Notes under the pieces: generated by a model
Told to the model about the DNA's origin: nothing
The model's database searches: none
What the model saw: only the letters and a program-made list of their open reading frames with translations
Assembly: GCA_029859085.1 (NCBI GenBank)
Contig: JAOUDU010000009.1
Coordinates: forward strand, 1 to 16,832
Length of the DNA stretch: 16,832 nucleotides
Reading direction: 5' to 3'
Source: Gammaproteobacteria bacterium
GTDB lineage: Bacteria; Pseudomonadota; Gammaproteobacteria; Pseudomonadales; Halieaceae
Translations under genes and position numbers: made by a program
Part shown: piece after piece, positions 15,620 to 16,832 of the stretch
Numbering within the stretch: the first letter of the stretch is position 1
Layout: each line of letters starts with the position of its first letter

Positions 15620-16378
15620 ATGAACGCCATTCGCTCAACGCTGGTTTTTACCTGGCTCGTGCTGTCGCTGATCCCCTGTGGAATCGCCCTGCTTATCGCT
15701 TCCGTGTTTCTCGATGACAAAAAGGTCTGGTGGTGGTTCGCAGTGCCCTGGCTCAAGGGAGTGGTGGAAGCGGCGCGCCTGATCGGCGGGGTGAAGTACC
15801 GGCTGCAGGGCGTCGAAAACCTGCCCGCTGCCAGTGACATGCGGCGCGTGATCCTGTGCCCGAAGCACCAGTCCACCTGGGAAACATTTTTCTTTCCCAG
15901 CATGACCTCGCACCCCCTGGCTTACGTGTTCAAGAAAGAGCTGTTGCGGATACCGTTTTTTGGCTGGAGTATCGGTGCGCTCAACATGATCCATATCGAC
16001 CGCAGCAAGGGCAAGGAGGCCTGGAACAAGGTCGCGGAGCAGGGCAGGGTGCTGATGGACCAGGGCAAGTGGATGATCATGTTTCCCGAGGGCACCCGCA
16101 CCGAGCGCGGCGGCAAGGGCAGTTACAAGGCGGGGGCCACGCGCCTGGCTGTCGCCACCGGTGCCTGTGTCATTCCCATCGCGGTCACTTCGGGGCGCTG
16201 CTGGCCGCGGCGATCGTTTTCCTTTATCCCCGGGGTAATCGATGTCTCGATCGGCCGGCCGGTGAGTGCCCAGGGCCGGGAGCCGGGGGAGCTGATGGAC
16301 GAGATAGAGCAATGGATCGAGGCCGAAATGCATCGCCTGGACCCGGATGCATACCCAAAACCCAACGCAGGAGTATGA
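15620..16378 (+). CDS. plsC: 1-acyl-sn-glycerol-3-phosphate acyltransferase family (PlsC type)
   Basis: The 252-residue enzyme has an N-terminal membrane segment (residues 8-30) and the LPLAT motifs in order. Motif I is HQSTWE (83-88), an HX4E version of the usual HX4D. Motif II includes IDRS (126-129), motif III is FPEGTRTE (155-162), and motif IV is VIPIAVTSGR (184-193). It should transfer an acyl group to lysophosphatidic acid at the inner membrane, making phosphatidic acid; related acyltransferases with other acceptors cannot be excluded. ATG 15620 follows GGAAG. The stop overlaps an in-frame ATG of the next gene (ATGA at 16375-16378), so the two are co-transcribed. Confidence 0.92.
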   Translation: MNAIRSTLVFTWLVLSLIPCGIALLIASVFLDDKKVWWWFAVPWLKGVVEAARLIGGVKYRLQGVENLPAASDMRRVILCPKHQSTWETFFFPSMTSHPLAYVFKKELLRIPFFGWSIGALNMIHIDRSKGKEAWNKVAEQGRVLMDQGKWMIMFPEGTRTERGGKGSYKAGATRLAVATGACVIPIAVTSGRCWPRRSFSFIPGVIDVSIGRPVSAQGREPGELMDEIEQWIEAEMHRLDPDAYPKPNAGV

Positions 16379-16380
16379 CT

Positions 16381-16638
16381 ATGTCCGCAGGAAAAATTGG
16401 CTGCCTGGTGCTTTATGCAGTGCTTGCAGCGGTGGCTGTTACCCAGGCCGGCAGTGCGGCCGCCACGGTGGCCGTGTGGACCCTGGCCGCATTCGCCGTG
16501 GCTCACCTGGTCGAGTTGGCCTTATATTTCAAGCTGTGCCGGCAGGCCGGCGGATCACTGCCCGGACACCTGTTGCAGGTTTTTTTATTCGGCTACCTCC
16601 ACATGGTGGAAATGAAGGCGGCGGTCCAGCCCAAATAA
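16381..16638 (+). CDS. Small inner-membrane protein, DUF1145-like
   Basis: The 85-residue protein has two hydrophobic stretches (about 6-22 and 28-47), then a short cytosolic or periplasmic end reading HLLQVFLFGYLHMVEMK. The HxxEL helix followed by LQxFLFGxxH resembles DUF1145 membrane proteins such as E. coli YhhL; this is by motif memory, so moderate. AGGAG at 16369-16373 is seven bases before ATG 16381. An ATG at 16375 overlaps the plsC stop but is too close to that site. Function is unknown; linkage to plsC suggests a membrane-associated role. Confidence 0.78.
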   Translation: MSAGKIGCLVLYAVLAAVAVTQAGSAAATVAVWTLAAFAVAHLVELALYFKLCRQAGGSLPGHLLQVFLFGYLHMVEMKAAVQPK

Positions 16639-16670
16639 CCCGTTTCATACAAAACAAAGGCGCGATATCT

Positions 16671-16832
16671 ATGGCTATACAGACACGGTTCGTTGAATAC
16701 AAGCATGACAATCTCACCCTGGAAGGTTTCCTCGCCTGGGATGACTCCCTGGCCGGGCCGAGGCCGGCGGTTGCAATCAGCCACACCTGGGCGGGGCGCA
16801 CGACATTTGAAGAGGGCAAGGCGATCGCGCTG
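16671..16832 (+). CDS. Dienelactone hydrolase family protein, 5' part (runs off window)
   Basis: The frame is open from ATG 16671 to the window end, giving 54 residues. It reads VEYKHDNLTLEGFLAW, then GPRPAVAISHTWAGR and EEGKAIAL, matching the N-terminal strand and oxyanion-hole region of dienelactone hydrolase (DLH) family alpha/beta hydrolases. The HTWAG segment stands where others have HEWWG. The catalytic Cys, Asp and His lie beyond the window. A rather distant AAAGG (16656-16660) precedes the start. It follows the small membrane protein by 32 bases, so it is likely the third gene of the plsC group. Confidence 0.85.
   Translation, partial: MAIQTRFVEYKHDNLTLEGFLAWDDSLAGPRPAVAISHTWAGRTTFEEGKAIAL

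Overview
The window looks like a piece of chromosome from a high-GC, probably marine, gammaproteobacterium. Diagnostic genes are slyX, a YciH-type SUI1 factor, the glnK-amtB pair and the tail of a type II secretion gspB. The lipid and xenobiotic genes (paired acyl-CoA dehydrogenases, an epoxide hydrolase, an SRPBCC-SDR fusion) recall the Halieaceae/OM60 relatives; that placement is inference from gene content, not a computed taxonomy. Both window ends cut through genes. There are no tRNA or rRNA genes, CRISPR arrays, transposases or prophage genes, and no defence system that I can recognise.

Left part (1-3870). The 3' end of gspB is followed by a 217-base leader region and the nitrogen pair glnK-amtB. 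A textbook terminator closes amtB (2304-2330). On the minus strand come a small secreted protein of unknown function with two cysteines and yciH. slyX diverges from yciH.

Central part (3871-9836). Three closely spaced plus-strand genes form a likely operon: two acyl-CoA dehydrogenases, whose tandem arrangement suggests one heteromeric enzyme, and a membrane-anchored amidohydrolase. A candidate sigma-70 promoter then precedes a 562-residue protein. Its first 235 residues resemble the N-terminal domain of TM0106-type RecB-like nucleases but have lost key catalytic and cluster-binding residues. The rest is a Pro/Ala-rich tail. This is the most unusual gene in the window.

Right part (9837-16832). 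On the minus strand lie an epoxide hydrolase and, upstream of it, an SRPBCC-SDR two-domain oxidoreductase. A small plus-strand periplasmic protein converges on a minus-strand set of three genes: metallo-beta-lactamase-fold hydrolase, M61-like gluzincin peptidase, and a small basic protein. Diverging from that set is a plus-strand group of plsC-type acyltransferase, small DUF1145-like membrane protein, and the start of a dienelactone hydrolase family gene that runs off the window.

No stretch above 300 bases lacks a gene. The gaps hold hairpins and a few candidate promoters, listed individually.
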